Shown: positions 49,798-58,644, counted from the first letter of the stretch. The stretch: DNA of 64,000 nt from Akkermansiaceae bacterium (GCA_015062005.1 SUVL01000004.1:38462-102461), one strand, 5' to 3'. Notes: generated by a model from the letters alone, not told the origin. Made by a program: numbers and translations.

Positions 49798-49938
49798 AAT
49801 GCTTGAATACACGTTACCGCATAGCTGGAGTTAAGTCAAGCATAAAAGATTGAACTTTCGGCGGAAAATTATTGTGGTGGTAATTTGATTGACTTTGCAG
49901 GCACAAGCGCTTTATAATGCAGAGTGCTGGCAGGGGAT

Positions 49939-51453
49939 ATGAGGGAATTGATACTATCAGGTCTGGATTTTCAAGCGTGGGTGACCTTGCTCACGGCGGT
50001 GGGGATATTTGCGTTGCTGCTATGCACCCGGATTCAGGCCGAACTGATTTTTCTGGGGGGCATGGCGGTGCTGCTGCTCACCGGGGTGCTGGATGCGCGG
50101 GAGGCGCTGGCGGGATTCAGCGCGCCCTCGGTCATTGTGGTGGCGCTGTTGTTTGTGGTGGTGGCGGGGCTGGTGCACACGGGTGTGCTGCATTGGGTGG
50201 AGAAGCACCTGCTGGGGCGGCCGAAGAGCTACCGGCAGGCGCTGGTGCGGCTCATGCTGCCGGTGGCAGGCATGGCGAGCATCCTGGGCAACACCACGGT
50301 GACCACCCTGTTCATCCACGTGGTGAAACTCTGGTCGCGCCGTTTGCGGGTAGCCCCCAGCCGCCTGCTGATACCGCTGAGCTATGCCGCCGGGCTGGGT
50401 GGGGTATGTACCCTTATCGGCAGTGCGCCGAATCTGATTATCTCCGGCCTGTATACCCAGGAAACCGGGGTGGCGCTGAGCATTTTTACCCCCACGCTGG
50501 CGGGCTTGTTCTGCCTGGCTGTGGGGCTGGTGAGCATGCAGGTGCTGCAGCACTGGCTGCCGGAGCGCCGCCCTTCCCGCCGCGTGTTCGGCCCGGGTGC
50601 GGGCATGCTGCACCGCCACACCGCCTATGTGAAGTTCGGCAGCCGGCTCATCGGCAAGCGCTTTGCCGAGACCGGGCTGGAAGCCCAGTGCTGCATCCAC
50701 CTTATCGGTGTGGAGCGCCGGGGGGAGCAGCTGCCGGCGGAGCCGGGGCAGGTGAAGCTTCGCGCGGGCGATACCCTCCTGCTGGAGAGCGACAGCAGCC
50801 GCCCGCCGGACCTGGGCAAGGAGGTACACTATGTGACCCGCCGCGAAAAATCTCCCGTGGGCTGGCGCACGGCGGCTTCCGGCGCCATCATGCTGGGCAT
50901 GATGCTGCTCACCACTTTCGGTCTGCTTACCCTGCTGCAGGCGGCTTTCCTGGCAGCGGCGGCCACCCTCATCTGCCGCTGCTGCACCGTGCAGCAGGCG
51001 CACAGCAGCATCAACTGGAACGTGCTCATGGTCTTTGCCGGCTCCATCTGCCTGGGCACTGCCATGGATAAGACCGGCGTGGCGGCAGATGCGGCCACCC
51101 TGCTGCTGAGCCTTTGCGGCACCGAGCCGCTGGTCATGCTCACCGCCGTCTGTGCCGTGGCGCTCTTCATTACCGAATTCATCGGCAATGCGGCGGCGGC
51201 GGCCATCTTCTTCCCCATCGCCTACCGCAGCGCCCTGGCCGTGGGCGCTGCGCCGCTCAGCTTCTGTGTTGCGCTCATGATTGCTGTGTCCTGCTGCTTT
51301 GCCACCCCCATCGGTTCCCCGCGCCACATGCTCATCTACGGCCCTGGCGGCTACCACTTTGCGGATTTCCTCCGCGTGGGCCTCCCGCTCGATTTCATCA
51401 TCCTTGCAGCAGATATTTTTATCGTCTCCCTCCTCTTCCCGCTGGCCGGCTGA
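49939..51453 (+). CDS. SLC13-type anion permease with RCK_C domain
   Basis: The 504-residue protein has the ArsB/NhaD/SLC13 (citMHS) fold: a first half of membrane segments with AGFSAPSVIVVALLFVVVAGLVHTG and ASILGNTTVTTLFIHVVKLW, a cytoplasmic insert at about 215-300 of TrkA-C (RCK_C) type (GKRFAETGLEAQCCIHLIGVERRGEQLPAEPGQVKLRAGDTLLLE), and a second half with VMVFAGSICLGTAMDKTG and TEFIGNAAAAAIFFPIA. Substrates of this class include sulfate and dicarboxylates. ATG 49939 has an AGGGG Shine-Dalgarno-like sequence 5 nt before it; GTG 49924 lies only 5 nt behind a strong -10 (TATAAT at 49913-49918) and is possible. Confidence 0.85.
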   Translation: MRELILSGLDFQAWVTLLTAVGIFALLLCTRIQAELIFLGGMAVLLLTGVLDAREALAGFSAPSVIVVALLFVVVAGLVHTGVLHWVEKHLLGRPKSYRQALVRLMLPVAGMASILGNTTVTTLFIHVVKLWSRRLRVAPSRLLIPLSYAAGLGGVCTLIGSAPNLIISGLYTQETGVALSIFTPTLAGLFCLAVGLVSMQVLQHWLPERRPSRRVFGPGAGMLHRHTAYVKFGSRLIGKRFAETGLEAQCCIHLIGVERRGEQLPAEPGQVKLRAGDTLLLESDSSRPPDLGKEVHYVTRREKSPVGWRTAASGAIMLGMMLLTTFGLLTLLQAAFLAAAATLICRCCTVQQAHSSINWNVLMVFAGSICLGTAMDKTGVAADAATLLLSLCGTEPLVMLTAVCAVALFITEFIGNAAAAAIFFPIAYRSALAVGAAPLSFCVALMIAVSCCFATPIGSPRHMLIYGPGGYHFADFLRVGLPLDFIILAADIFIVSLLFPLAG

Positions 51454-51483
51454 GGGAACACGACCATGGAAAATTAAAAAAGA

Positions 51484-51534
51484 TTAGAATCTTTCTAAAA
51501 TATTGTTGACATACCAAACAGGTAGTGATATAGT
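51484..51534 (+). promoter_or_regulatory. Rubrerythrin promoter with PerR/Fur-like palindrome
   Basis: TTGACA at 51506-51511, 17 bp, TATAGT at 51529-51534. Just upstream lies TTAGAAT-C-TTTCTAA (51484-51498), a 7-1-7 palindrome with one mismatch, close to the PerR box TTATAATnATTATAA. Confidence 0.6.
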
Positions 51535-51605
51535 GCTCGCGTTCCCGCCAGGCGGGAGACCAGTACACGACACGACAACACAACAACACGAAAGGAAACA
51601 CGACA

Positions 51606-52148
51606 ATGAAATACCAGTGCACAGTATGCGGCGAAGTCATCGAGAGCGACACCATGCCGGAAGTATGCCCCGTATGCGGGGTGGACACCTTCGTAGAGCT
51701 CGACGAAGCAGCCGAGAAGGTATATGCAGATGAGCACCGCGTAGGAGTGGCCCAGGGGCTGGACGAAGAAGTAGTGAAGGGGCTGCGCGACCACTTCCAG
51801 GGCGAATGCTGCGAGGTAGGCATGTACCTGGCTATGAGCCGCCAGGCCGAGCGCGAAGGGTATCCCGAGGTGGCCGAAGCCTTCCGCCGCTATGCGTGGG
51901 AGGAAGCCGAGCACGCCGCCAAGTTTGCCGAACTGCTGGGAGAAGTACTCACTGACAGCACAGAGAAGAACGTGGCCATGCGCGCCGATGCCGAGTTCGG
52001 CGCCTGCAACAGCAAGCTGGCCATCGCCAAGCGCGCCAAGCAGCTGGGCTACGACGCCGTACACGACACCGTCCACGAGATGTGCAAGGACGAAGCACGC
52101 CACGGCAAGGGTTTCGATGGCCTGCTGAAGCGCTACTTCGGCAAGTAA
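51606..52148 (+). CDS. Rubrerythrin with N-terminal rubredoxin domain
   Basis: The protein reduces hydrogen peroxide with electrons passed from its rubredoxin domain to a di-iron centre. In 180 residues the order is reversed relative to classical rubrerythrin: an N-terminal rubredoxin-like site ([10 protein letters not shown] and VCPVCG) precedes the ferritin-like four-helix bundle, whose ligands lie in [29 protein letters not shown] and DEARHGKGF. This form is found in anaerobes, fitting a gut or anoxic habitat. Unlike most genes here it has a 65-nt leader and an AAAGGA Shine-Dalgarno sequence 8 nt before the ATG. A PerR-like box precedes the promoter. Confidence 0.93.
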   Translation: MKYQCTVCGEVIESDTMPEVCPVCGVDTFVELDEAAEKVYADEHRVGVAQGLDEEVVKGLRDHFQGECCEVGMYLAMSRQAEREGYPEVAEAFRRYAWEEAEHAAKFAELLGEVLTDSTEKNVAMRADAEFGACNSKLAIAKRAKQLGYDAVHDTVHEMCKDEARHGKGFDGLLKRYFGK

Positions 52149-52194
52149 TGCAGAGTTTGACAGGATGCGGCAGCGCTGCCGTACCCGGTAACAC

Positions 52195-52228
52195 AAAACC
52201 GCCTGGAAAATCTCCAGGCGGTTTTCTG
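52195..52228 (+). terminator. Terminator of the rubrerythrin gene
   Basis: A perfect 13-bp stem AAAACCGCCTGGA / TCCAGGCGGTTTT with a 5-nt loop, ending in TTTTCTG. Confidence 0.9.
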
Positions 52229-52245
52229 CATTGATTATCAATAAT

Positions 52246-52280
52246 AAAGAAAGCCCTGCATGTTGTGCAGGGCTTTCTCC
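52246..52280. terminator. Second, bidirectional-type hairpin
   Basis: AGAAAGCCCTGCA (52248-52260) pairs with TGCAGGGCTTTCT (52266-52278), 5-nt loop. With A-rich and T-rich flanks it can end the convergent symporter transcript. The 140 bp from here to 52420 hold no gene; an AT-rich tract with T runs lies at 52403-52446. Confidence 0.8.
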
Positions 52281-52420
52281 AACTTACTACCTATGAAACT
52301 CAGTCCTCCCTTTTTTGTGGTCGTGGCGCTCTCTCCTTCACCGCGGCCGGTGGACTGTTATAAGGGATACGGTCTATAGGTCAGCTTTCTTTCACTAAAT
52401 GTTGAATTTTTCAGATTTTT

Positions 52421-53818
52421 TTAATTTTTTTCTGAATTTTCCTCATTTTTGCCGGTCAGGAGGGTTTTATCGACCTCGAAGAGGCGGTTTTCCCAGAGGT
52501 ATTTGCGGGTTTCGGCCACGAGCACGCCCGAGAGACCCACCATGCAGATGAGGTTGGGCAGGGCCATGAGGCCGTTGGCGAGGTCGGCAAAGTTCCAGAC
52601 GATGCTGCTCTTGGGCACCACGCAGCCAACGAAGGCCACGATAATCCAGAGCACGCGGTAGGGGTAGATGAGGCGGCGGCCGCCGATGTATTCCAGGGAG
52701 CGCTCTCCGAAGTAGGACCAGCCCAGCACGGTGGAAATCACAAAGGAGGCCAGGCTGATGGTGAGCATGGCACTGCCGAAGGTGCCCAGCGTGGCGAAGG
52801 AGACGTAGGTGAGCAGCTCGCCGTCGTTGGTGGTGATGTGGTCGTGCGCCATGATGCAGGTGGTCAGGGTGATGCCGGTGAGGCTGCAGATGACCACAGT
52901 ATCCCAGAAGGGACCGGTGGAGGCCACCAGGGCGTGTTGCACGGTGTTCGGGGTCTGGGAGGGGGCGGAGACGATGGGGGAGGAACCGAGGCCAGCCTCG
53001 TTGGAGAAGAGGCCGCGGCGCACGCCCTGCTGCATGGCCAGCATGAGGGTGGAGCCCACAAAGCCGCCGGCTGCTGCCTGCGGGTGGAAGGCGCTGTCCA
53101 CAATGTGGCAGATGGCCGGCCACACGAAGCCGGCATTGGTAATGAGGATGGCTATGCAACCTACGACGTAGACGATGGCCATGGTAGGCACCAGTGCAGT
53201 ACACACGCGGGCGATGCCCTGCAGCCCACCCAGCAGCACCGCACCCACCAGCAGCACCATCACCACGCCGGTAATCCAGGTGGGTACTTCCAGTGCGCTG
53301 TTGGCCAGCACCTGGGAAACGGCGTTGGCCTGGGTCAGGTTGCCGATGCCGAAGGCGGCAATGGCTGTGACTACGGCAAAGACCACGGCCAGCCACTTGC
53401 ACCTGAGCCCCTTCTCGATGGCATACATGGGGCCGCCGATGATGTTGCCCTTCTCATCGCGCGTGCGGTAACGGATGGCCAGCAGGCTTTCTGCGTAGCG
53501 CGTGGCCATGCCGAACACACCGGTGAGCATGCACCAGAACACGGCACCCGGGCCACCCGTGGTCACGGCTACAGCCACACCCACAATGTTGCCGGTGCCC
53601 ACGTTTGCCGCCAGCGAAACCATGAGCGAGGAAAACTGGGAAATCTGCCCCTCACCGTGTTTGGCAAAGTAGAGCCGCAGGCCGGTGAAGAAGTGGCGCT
53701 GCGGGAAACGCAGCAGGCAGGTCAGGTAGAGGTGCGTGCCCAGCAGCGCAAAGATGAGGATGTATCCCCACAGGAAGCCACAGGCGCTATCGAGTGTCTT
53801 ATCAATGAATTCTAACAT
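52421..53818 (-). CDS. Alanine/glycine:cation symporter (AGCS family)
   Basis: The 465-residue protein imports small amino acids with Na+ or H+. It has about eleven membrane segments and the family blocks: SLMVSLAANVGTGNIVGVAVAVTTGGPGAVFWCMLTGVFGMATRYAESLLAIRYR, GGPMYAIEKGL, GRGLFSNEAGLGSSPI in the form RRGLFSNEAGLGSSPIVSA, and WSYFGERSLEYI. The start at ATG 53818 (MLEFIDKTL) is set by a minus-strand promoter (TTGACG at 53855-53860, 17 bp, TATGCT at 53832-53837) 13 nt upstream; a further ATG at 53836 overlaps that -10 box. Length matches AlsT/AgcS. Confidence 0.93.
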   Translation of the reverse strand: MLEFIDKTLDSACGFLWGYILIFALLGTHLYLTCLLRFPQRHFFTGLRLYFAKHGEGQISQFSSLMVSLAANVGTGNIVGVAVAVTTGGPGAVFWCMLTGVFGMATRYAESLLAIRYRTRDEKGNIIGGPMYAIEKGLRCKWLAVVFAVVTAIAAFGIGNLTQANAVSQVLANSALEVPTWITGVVMVLLVGAVLLGGLQGIARVCTALVPTMAIVYVVGCIAILITNAGFVWPAICHIVDSAFHPQAAAGGFVGSTLMLAMQQGVRRGLFSNEAGLGSSPIVSAPSQTPNTVQHALVASTGPFWDTVVICSLTGITLTTCIMAHDHITTNDGELLTYVSFATLGTFGSAMLTISLASFVISTVLGWSYFGERSLEYIGGRRLIYPYRVLWIIVAFVGCVVPKSSIVWNFADLANGLMALPNLICMVGLSGVLVAETRKYLWENRLFEVDKTLLTGKNEENSEKN

Positions 53819-53894
53819 GGCAGCGGTAGCGAGCATACAGGAGCCCGCCCCCTGCGTCAAGTACATAGTGGCCGTATTACACAGAAAGCCACGC

Positions 53895-54043
53895 GTGTCC
53901 CAAAGATTTGGGATACGAGGATTTACGATTGATAAATTGAAAGTTAGCGGCTTACGCTGATAGAGACACAAATGAAAGCTTACTGGCGATGGTGAGGCGT
54001 CTGATACCCCACTACGAATTTTCACACAGAATACTATGCCTTT
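53895..54043 (-). repeat. Dispersed intergenic repeat, copy B (inverted)
   Basis: The reverse complement of this segment matches 31333-31484 closely over its length, but its internal 7-bp run is two units shorter. Its left end carries GTGTCCCAAAG within a longer 21-bp match to the right end of the 451-bp palindrome (31909-31929, opposite strand). It lies between the symporter and SMUG1 genes. Confidence 0.85.
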
Positions 54044-54099
54044 ATGTTGCGCTGCCAATGCTTATGGTGCGTATCATCAACAACTGCCAGGGCAGGGGT

Positions 54100-54837
54100 T
54101 CAACCCAGGCCGGCCTGGGAGAGGATTTGCAGAATCTGCTCTTTGGGGCGGGTGGGCCAGTGTTTGTTGGCTATGGGGCTTGCCGGGCTGGGGTGGAGTA
54201 TGGTGCCGAGGGTGAACTGCTGCGCGGGCAGGGCGGCGGCGGCCAGTTCCAGCTGCTTGAGTGCATAGCCCCCCACGCCGATGAGTACGCGGGGTTGCAG
54301 AATCTCAATGAGGCGCACCAGGTGGCGCTGGCAGGCGGCATCCAGGGCTTCCACCTGGCTCTTGGGCAACTGGGTGGGGGTGATGTTGGCACCGGTTTCT
54401 CCCATCCAGATGAGCGGGCAGTAGTTTGCCACGTAGGCATGTTTGAAAAACTCCTCCGCCGTGCCGTACATTTCCTCGAACAAGCCCCAGAGCCGGCGGC
54501 CGCTCACCTCCGAACGCGGGCAGGAAAAGCCTTGCACCGGTCGCTTCGGGTGGGTTTTCTCCGGGCTGCCGACTGAGGCGGTGATGCCCATCCACAGCGT
54601 CACTGCTGCAATTTCGCCAAAGGGTACTCCGGTCTGCGCCATGCCGAAGGGACCAGGGTTCATGCCGAGATAGAGCACATCCTTCTGCCCGGCGCCGAAT
54701 TGGCGGATGTAGGCTTCGTGCCCCTCCCAGGCGTATTCCAGCGGGTTGTAGGTGTAGGCCACCGGGGCTGCAAACTCCAGGGCGCTTACCTCACGGCTCA
54801 ATTCCTTTGCGGCGGCAATAAGTTGTTCTCTCTGCAT
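54100..54837 (-). CDS. SMUG1-type single-strand-selective uracil-DNA glycosylase
   Basis: The 245-residue protein removes uracil and hydroxymethyluracil from DNA. It matches the animal SMUG1 family closely: VLYLGMNPGPFGMAQTGVPFGE (residues 54-75), HPKRPVQGFSCPRSEVSGRRLWG, NYCPLIWM, and the catalytic ILHPSPASPIANKHW. The family is patchy in bacteria, often seen in Planctomycetes and related groups. ATG 54837 lies exactly 6 nt behind a promoter (TTGCAT at 54867-54872, 17 bp, TATATT at 54844-54849). It is the second uracil glycosylase in the window. Confidence 0.94.
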   Translation of the reverse strand: MQREQLIAAAKELSREVSALEFAAPVAYTYNPLEYAWEGHEAYIRQFGAGQKDVLYLGMNPGPFGMAQTGVPFGEIAAVTLWMGITASVGSPEKTHPKRPVQGFSCPRSEVSGRRLWGLFEEMYGTAEEFFKHAYVANYCPLIWMGETGANITPTQLPKSQVEALDAACQRHLVRLIEILQPRVLIGVGGYALKQLELAAAALPAQQFTLGTILHPSPASPIANKHWPTRPKEQILQILSQAGLG

Positions 54838-54887
54838 GGCGGCAATATAGCACAAATGCAGGCCGAATGCAAAACCGAATGAGAAAA

Positions 54888-54930
54888 AAGGCTTGCTCCC
54901 GCTCCCCCCGGTGGGGAAGCAGGAGCAATT
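54888..54930 (-). terminator. Terminator of the DUF6941-like gene
   Basis: TTGCTCC..TCCCC and GGGGA..GGAGCAA form a long stem; on the minus strand the hairpin is followed by CCTTTTTTC. Confidence 0.85.
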
Positions 54931-54962
54931 TTGGGAACAGAAGATTTTCTGTATCAGGCAGA

Positions 54963-55376
54963 TCAGGCCTGCTCGCCCTGCACCATGACGAGGCGGAGGG
55001 GAGTGGAAGCCACGAGCTCGCCGTCGAGGGTGATGTTGATGGCGTAGGTGCCCACCTTGTCGAAGCGGAGACCCTGGAAGTTCATGATGAGGTTGCGGGT
55101 CAGGAAGGAAGCGCCTTCGGGCAGAGCCACCTTGAGGTCACCCACGATGGGCATGCGCTCCTTGTCGAGCGGGGTGCCGTCTTCGTCCACGATGGAGATG
55201 CCGAGCTTGTGGTCGCCGGAGTCCTCAGGAGTGAGGCAGAGGCGGAGAGCCAGGGCGCAGGCAGGGTGGATGACGGGGAACTGACGGGCGAAGAGAGTAT
55301 CGAAGGCACCCTGCACGCAGAGCTTGCCCTGATAATCGGCGGCGTAGTCGCAAAGGACAGCAACTTGAATATCCAT
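54963..55376 (-). CDS. Conserved hypothetical protein (DUF6941-like)
   Basis: The 137-residue protein starts MDIQVAVLCDYAADYQGKLCVQGAFDTLFARQFPVIHPACALALRL and continues as an all-beta domain (GDHKLGISIVDEDGTPLD..FQGLRFDKVGTYAINITLDGELVASTPLRL). This is the pattern of the DUF6941 family, found across several phyla and of unknown role; the C-terminal half resembles an Ig-like carbohydrate- or ligand-binding sandwich. The transcript should have a leader of about 70 nt that contains TGGTGATACCCC (55410-55421, complement), shared with rpoZ. A strong terminator follows. Confidence 0.7.
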   Translation of the reverse strand: MDIQVAVLCDYAADYQGKLCVQGAFDTLFARQFPVIHPACALALRLCLTPEDSGDHKLGISIVDEDGTPLDKERMPIVGDLKVALPEGASFLTRNLIMNFQGLRFDKVGTYAINITLDGELVASTPLRLVMVQGEQA

Positions 55377-55506
55377 GGTATTAGTTAATTTAGTATTAAA
55401 GAACTGTTTTGGTGATACCCCTTGCGGGGGAAATGACTCTTCTACTTCTATCACAATTCTTGTGGCTTGCAAGCACAAAATGCACCATATGTCAGTGCTG
55501 ACAAAA

Positions 55507-56664
55507 TTATTTCAATACACGTCCTATCTGGCGGTTGGCCGCCACCATAATCGGGATGGAGGACACCAGGATGCAGAAGAGGAGGGTAGAGGAAATGAGC
55601 TGGATTTCAGGCATGATTTCCTCCAGGGTGAGTGAATACTGACCCATTTTAAAGAACTGGCTCACAATGATTTTTTGAGAATACATGAAGGTGGCCACGG
55701 CGCCTGCAAAGGAAGCCGCCACCAGCAGAAGGTTTTCGACGATGAAGGTACCCACCAGCAGCAGGGGGTGAATACCGAAACTTTTCATCAGCGTGTAAAT
55801 GAACTCGTTCTGCCGGTATTCCATGCCGGCCAGGGCAGTCAGCAGGATGCCGACGATGGCCACGATGCCCAGGCAGAAGACCGCGCGGCACTGGGTCTGG
55901 TTTCCCAGGATGATATCCATTTCCTCCAGCAGGGCGGCGGCAGAGGAGACGCTGCCTTCCAGTTTTTCGTATTTCTTGAGGCGGTTCAGGAACCGGCACA
56001 CATGGTGGAGGGATTCTGCGTTTTCCAGCTTGTTGACCTGGAAAATCATACGCCGGTAGCGCAGGTTGCGTTTCTGGCCCCGGTTTTCCAGCATATCCGG
56101 GGGAACCAGCAGGGCTCCGTTCTGTTGCAGGCGCATGAGCAGGTGGTCTGCCGGCAGGTGGCGCACCATGGCGGTGAAGCTTTCGCCCCCTTCTCCGATG
56201 AGGGAAACATCTGCAGGTCCGGGGGGGAGGGGGGCTTCATCTTCAGGGTAGAGCAGCGCCGGCCCGCCACTGGGGGATAGAAGCGGCATGAATTGCGCCG
56301 CGCGCCGGAAATCGTAGGTGATAATCTGGACATACCTATTCTCGCCGATGGAGGCGCTCCCTGCCGGAATGATGGAAATGGAATCGGCCCCGAGCAGTTT
56401 CTCTGCTTCACTTTGCGAGGGCAGGCAGTGCGATTGCCCGTTTTCCGGCAGGCTGAAGAAGGCGGCCACCAGGTCGCCGCCGCGGCTGCGTATCTTGTCG
56501 CGTATGGCCTTGGCGGAGATGACGTAGCTGCCCAGGAAGCAGAGGGCGCAGAGGGAAAGGAAATAGACGACCAGCACGCGGGCCAACGGACTGGAGGCAC
56601 GTGTGAACCAGCGGTGTACCGTGTCTTTAGCAAGGTACAGAATGGTCAAAATCAATGAGATCAT
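55507..56664 (-). CDS. MacB/FtsX-type ABC transporter permease
   Basis: The 385-residue protein has one membrane segment near the N-terminus (VLVVYFLSLCALCFLGSYVI), a periplasmic domain of about 220 residues, and three C-terminal segments (CLGIVAIVGILLTALAG, HPLLLVGTFIVENLLLVAASFAGAVATF, ISSTLLFCILVSSIPIMVA), the FtsX/MacB layout. These permeases act as mechanical transmitters rather than classic transporters. It overlaps the ATPase gene by 38 nt and is the last of a three-gene unit with the adaptor and ATPase. Confidence 0.85.
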   Translation of the reverse strand: MISLILTILYLAKDTVHRWFTRASSPLARVLVVYFLSLCALCFLGSYVISAKAIRDKIRSRGGDLVAAFFSLPENGQSHCLPSQSEAEKLLGADSISIIPAGSASIGENRYVQIITYDFRRAAQFMPLLSPSGGPALLYPEDEAPLPPGPADVSLIGEGGESFTAMVRHLPADHLLMRLQQNGALLVPPDMLENRGQKRNLRYRRMIFQVNKLENAESLHHVCRFLNRLKKYEKLEGSVSSAAALLEEMDIILGNQTQCRAVFCLGIVAIVGILLTALAGMEYRQNEFIYTLMKSFGIHPLLLVGTFIVENLLLVAASFAGAVATFMYSQKIIVSQFFKMGQYSLTLEEIMPEIQLISSTLLFCILVSSIPIMVAANRQIGRVLK

Positions 56665-57259
56665 CGGCCAGTTCGAGGAGTCGGCTGTCGTGGGTACTGA
56701 TAATGCAGATACGCTGAGCGGCGTCCTGGGTCACGAGTTTTTTAATGATGGAGGTATTGCCGTCATCCAGGCCGGAGGTGGGTTCATCCAGCAGGATGGT
56801 GGGGGCATTCTTCATGAGGGTGCGTGCGAGGGCGGCGCGTTGTGCCTGGCCGCCGGAAAGCTTATCGGCCCTGCGGTGGCGGAGCTCGGTGAGCCCCAGG
56901 TCTTGGATGAGCGATTCACAGCGGGGTTTCCATTCTCTGCGGGGGAGCATGGCCATTTCCGCCGCGAGGTGCAGGTTGCGCTCGACACTCATGAGAGGCA
57001 GCAGGTTGATGCCCTGGAACATGTAGGCAACATCGCGCCGGTGGTAGCGGCGGCTGGTAACCTTGGCCCCGGTGGGGGTGGTGATGCGGCCGCTGCTGAC
57101 TTTGAGGTAACCGGCCAGGAGTTTGAGCAAGGTGGTTTTGCCGGAACCAGAATAGCCTTTGAGCACAGTGATGCCAGGTTTGAACGCGTGCGAGAAGTTC
57201 TGGAACACCGGCACATCTCGGTTGTAGGCAAAGGAGATATTGTCGCAAATCAGTTCCAT
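56627..57259 (-). CDS. MacB/LolD-type ABC transporter ATPase
   Basis: The 210-residue ATPase has Walker A GYSGSGKTT, Q-loop YMFQGINLLP, signature LSGGQAQRAALARTLM, Walker B TILLDEPTSGLDD and the H-loop STHD. The FQ..NLLPLMSVERN form is typical of the LolD/MacB/FtsE group that pairs with FtsX-like permeases. ATG 57259 (MELICDNISFAYN) gives the normal domain start. It lies 4 nt downstream of the adaptor gene. Confidence 0.93.
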   Translation of the reverse strand: MELICDNISFAYNRDVPVFQNFSHAFKPGITVLKGYSGSGKTTLLKLLAGYLKVSSGRITTPTGAKVTSRRYHRRDVAYMFQGINLLPLMSVERNLHLAAEMAMLPRREWKPRCESLIQDLGLTELRHRRADKLSGGQAQRAALARTLMKNAPTILLDEPTSGLDDGNTSIIKKLVTQDAAQRICIISTHDSRLLELADDLIDFDHSVPC

Positions 57260-57263
57260 GCGT

Positions 57264-58292
57264 TTACTTATTGTTTTTCGGGCGGATGATGATGTTGCGC
57301 TGGCCGATGAGGATGAGGTGGTGCTCCGGGTAGAGCCGCGCCACGAGCTGTTCCCAGTTTTCACATTCGGCAGCCTCCGGGTGGGAGATGAGTTCCAGTT
57401 TGCTGATGTACTGGACATTTTCGCCAGCGTCATAGACCAGGCGTGCCTTGGCGTGGCTGCCGAGCATATTGAAGGCTGTTTCCTTGTCTGCCTCCGGTAC
57501 CCGGAAGTAATAGACCAGCATGTCGCCGTTGCCGGCACTGTTCTGCTCAACCTTGCGGTGGGAGAAGGTGCCGGTGAGGACCTTGCCTTCCGGCAGGTCT
57601 ATGGAGACGCTGAAGTTGTCCTCCGGCAGCTGGGTGAGTTCCGCCTTGTTCAGGTTGATGGTGATGTAGAAGGCGGAGTCATCGCACACGGAAGCGAAGG
57701 GGCGCCCAGGCAGGTTCAGCAGCTCAAAGGGTTTGCCTGGCTCTTTCGGCAGCGTGAAATGATACTGCAGGCGCCCGCTGAATGGCATTTTGAGCGTGAG
57801 TTTGGCGTGGGAACGTTCAAATTCCTGCTTCAAGAGGCGGGGTGAGCTTTCCATTTCCCGTTTCAACAACGCGGCCCGTGCGTCAATATCGCGGAGTGAT
57901 TCTTCCGTGGGCGGCATATCTTCAGCGCTTGCATGCCCGGCATACCGGCGTTCGCGCGGGGAAAGTTTCAGGAAAAACTCAACCTTGTTGCGCTGGTTTT
58001 CCAGTTTGCGGAGCTCATCGCGCAGGCGCATTTCCTCTCTGGCAATCTTGAGCTCCAATTCTTCATGTTCCTGGGTGGTGCGTTCCTCATTGAGCACAGC
58101 GATGACGGCCCCGGCTTCCAGGCGTTCTGCGGTGCTGGCCAGCTGGGTCACGATGCCGTTTTCCAGGTTGAGCGTAGCAGCCTGTTCCGGCACAATCTTG
58201 GCCGGCAGGGTGGCTACCTGCACAGGCTCCGCCTGAACTGTGGAAAGCAGGGCTGCCCACAGGGCGGAATGGAGGATGAGGCCACGCTTCAT
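57264..58292 (-). CDS. Periplasmic adaptor (HlyD/MacA-like)
   Basis: The 342-residue protein has a signal peptide (MKRGLILHSALWAALLSTVQA), a first biotinyl-lipoyl half (PAKIVPEQAATLNLENGIVTQLASTAERLEAGAVIAVLNEE), a coiled-coil hairpin at about 70-165 (TTQEHEELELKIAREEMRLRDELRKLENQRNKVEFFLK..) and the second lipoyl half and beta barrel (LTLKMPFSGRLQYHF..). It should link the inner-membrane permease to an outer-membrane channel, exporting a substrate or reporting on the envelope. The hairpin is shorter than in MacA. No TolC gene is near. Confidence 0.82.
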   Translation of the reverse strand: MKRGLILHSALWAALLSTVQAEPVQVATLPAKIVPEQAATLNLENGIVTQLASTAERLEAGAVIAVLNEERTTQEHEELELKIAREEMRLRDELRKLENQRNKVEFFLKLSPRERRYAGHASAEDMPPTEESLRDIDARAALLKREMESSPRLLKQEFERSHAKLTLKMPFSGRLQYHFTLPKEPGKPFELLNLPGRPFASVCDDSAFYITINLNKAELTQLPEDNFSVSIDLPEGKVLTGTFSHRKVEQNSAGNGDMLVYYFRVPEADKETAFNMLGSHAKARLVYDAGENVQYISKLELISHPEAAECENWEQLVARLYPEHHLILIGQRNIIIRPKNNK

Positions 58293-58319
58293 GAGAGATG
58301 GGGGGAGTACGTCCGTTGG

Positions 58320-58622
58320 TTACATGGGGAAGCCCAGGCCGCCAGTGACCTTGCGCATCTCGGCTTCAGCCATATTCTTGGCGCCGTTCAGGGCGTCCTG
58401 CACGGCTTTGAGCACCAGGCTCTGGAGGAATTCGGCATCGTCCGGGTCTACCACGGCGGGGTCAATGCTCAGGGATTTGATCATGCCGGTACCGTCGGCT
58501 GTGGCTTTGATTTTGCCGCCGGCAGCTTCGGCGGTGAATTCCTTTTCGGCCAGGCGTGCCTGGGCCTGGGCCATGTTGGCCTGCATGGCCTGGGCTTGCT
58601 TCATGAGTTTCTGCAGGTTCAT
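58320..58622 (-). CDS. ybaB: Nucleoid-associated protein YbaB/EbfC
   Basis: This small DNA-binding dimer of 100 residues starts MNLQKLMKQAQAMQANMAQAQARL and has the family's EFTAEAAGGKIKATADGTGMIKSLSIDP and the C-terminal GGLGFPM. In many bacteria it is encoded between dnaX and recR; here it directly follows dnaX (22 nt) while recR is 10 kb away. It probably shares the dnaX transcript. Confidence 0.93.
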   Translation of the reverse strand: MNLQKLMKQAQAMQANMAQAQARLAEKEFTAEAAGGKIKATADGTGMIKSLSIDPAVVDPDDAEFLQSLVLKAVQDALNGAKNMAEAEMRKVTGGLGFPM

Positions 58623-58644
58623 ATACTTGAGTATGGTTGAAGAT

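Noticed and set aside
44561..51357. Long frames antisense to trmD, prfB, fabF and the SLC13 permease
   Set aside because: Each covers a conserved gene on the other strand and gives His/Gly/Ala/Val-rich or Arg-rich nonsense.
52293..52379. 28-codon frame beginning MKLSPPFFVVVALS
   Set aside because: No promoter at a suitable distance, sits between two terminators, and no family resemblance.
53895..54048. Extension of the symporter gene to 54058
   Set aside because: The extra 80 codons run through the dispersed repeat and the promoter; the family N-terminus begins at 53818.
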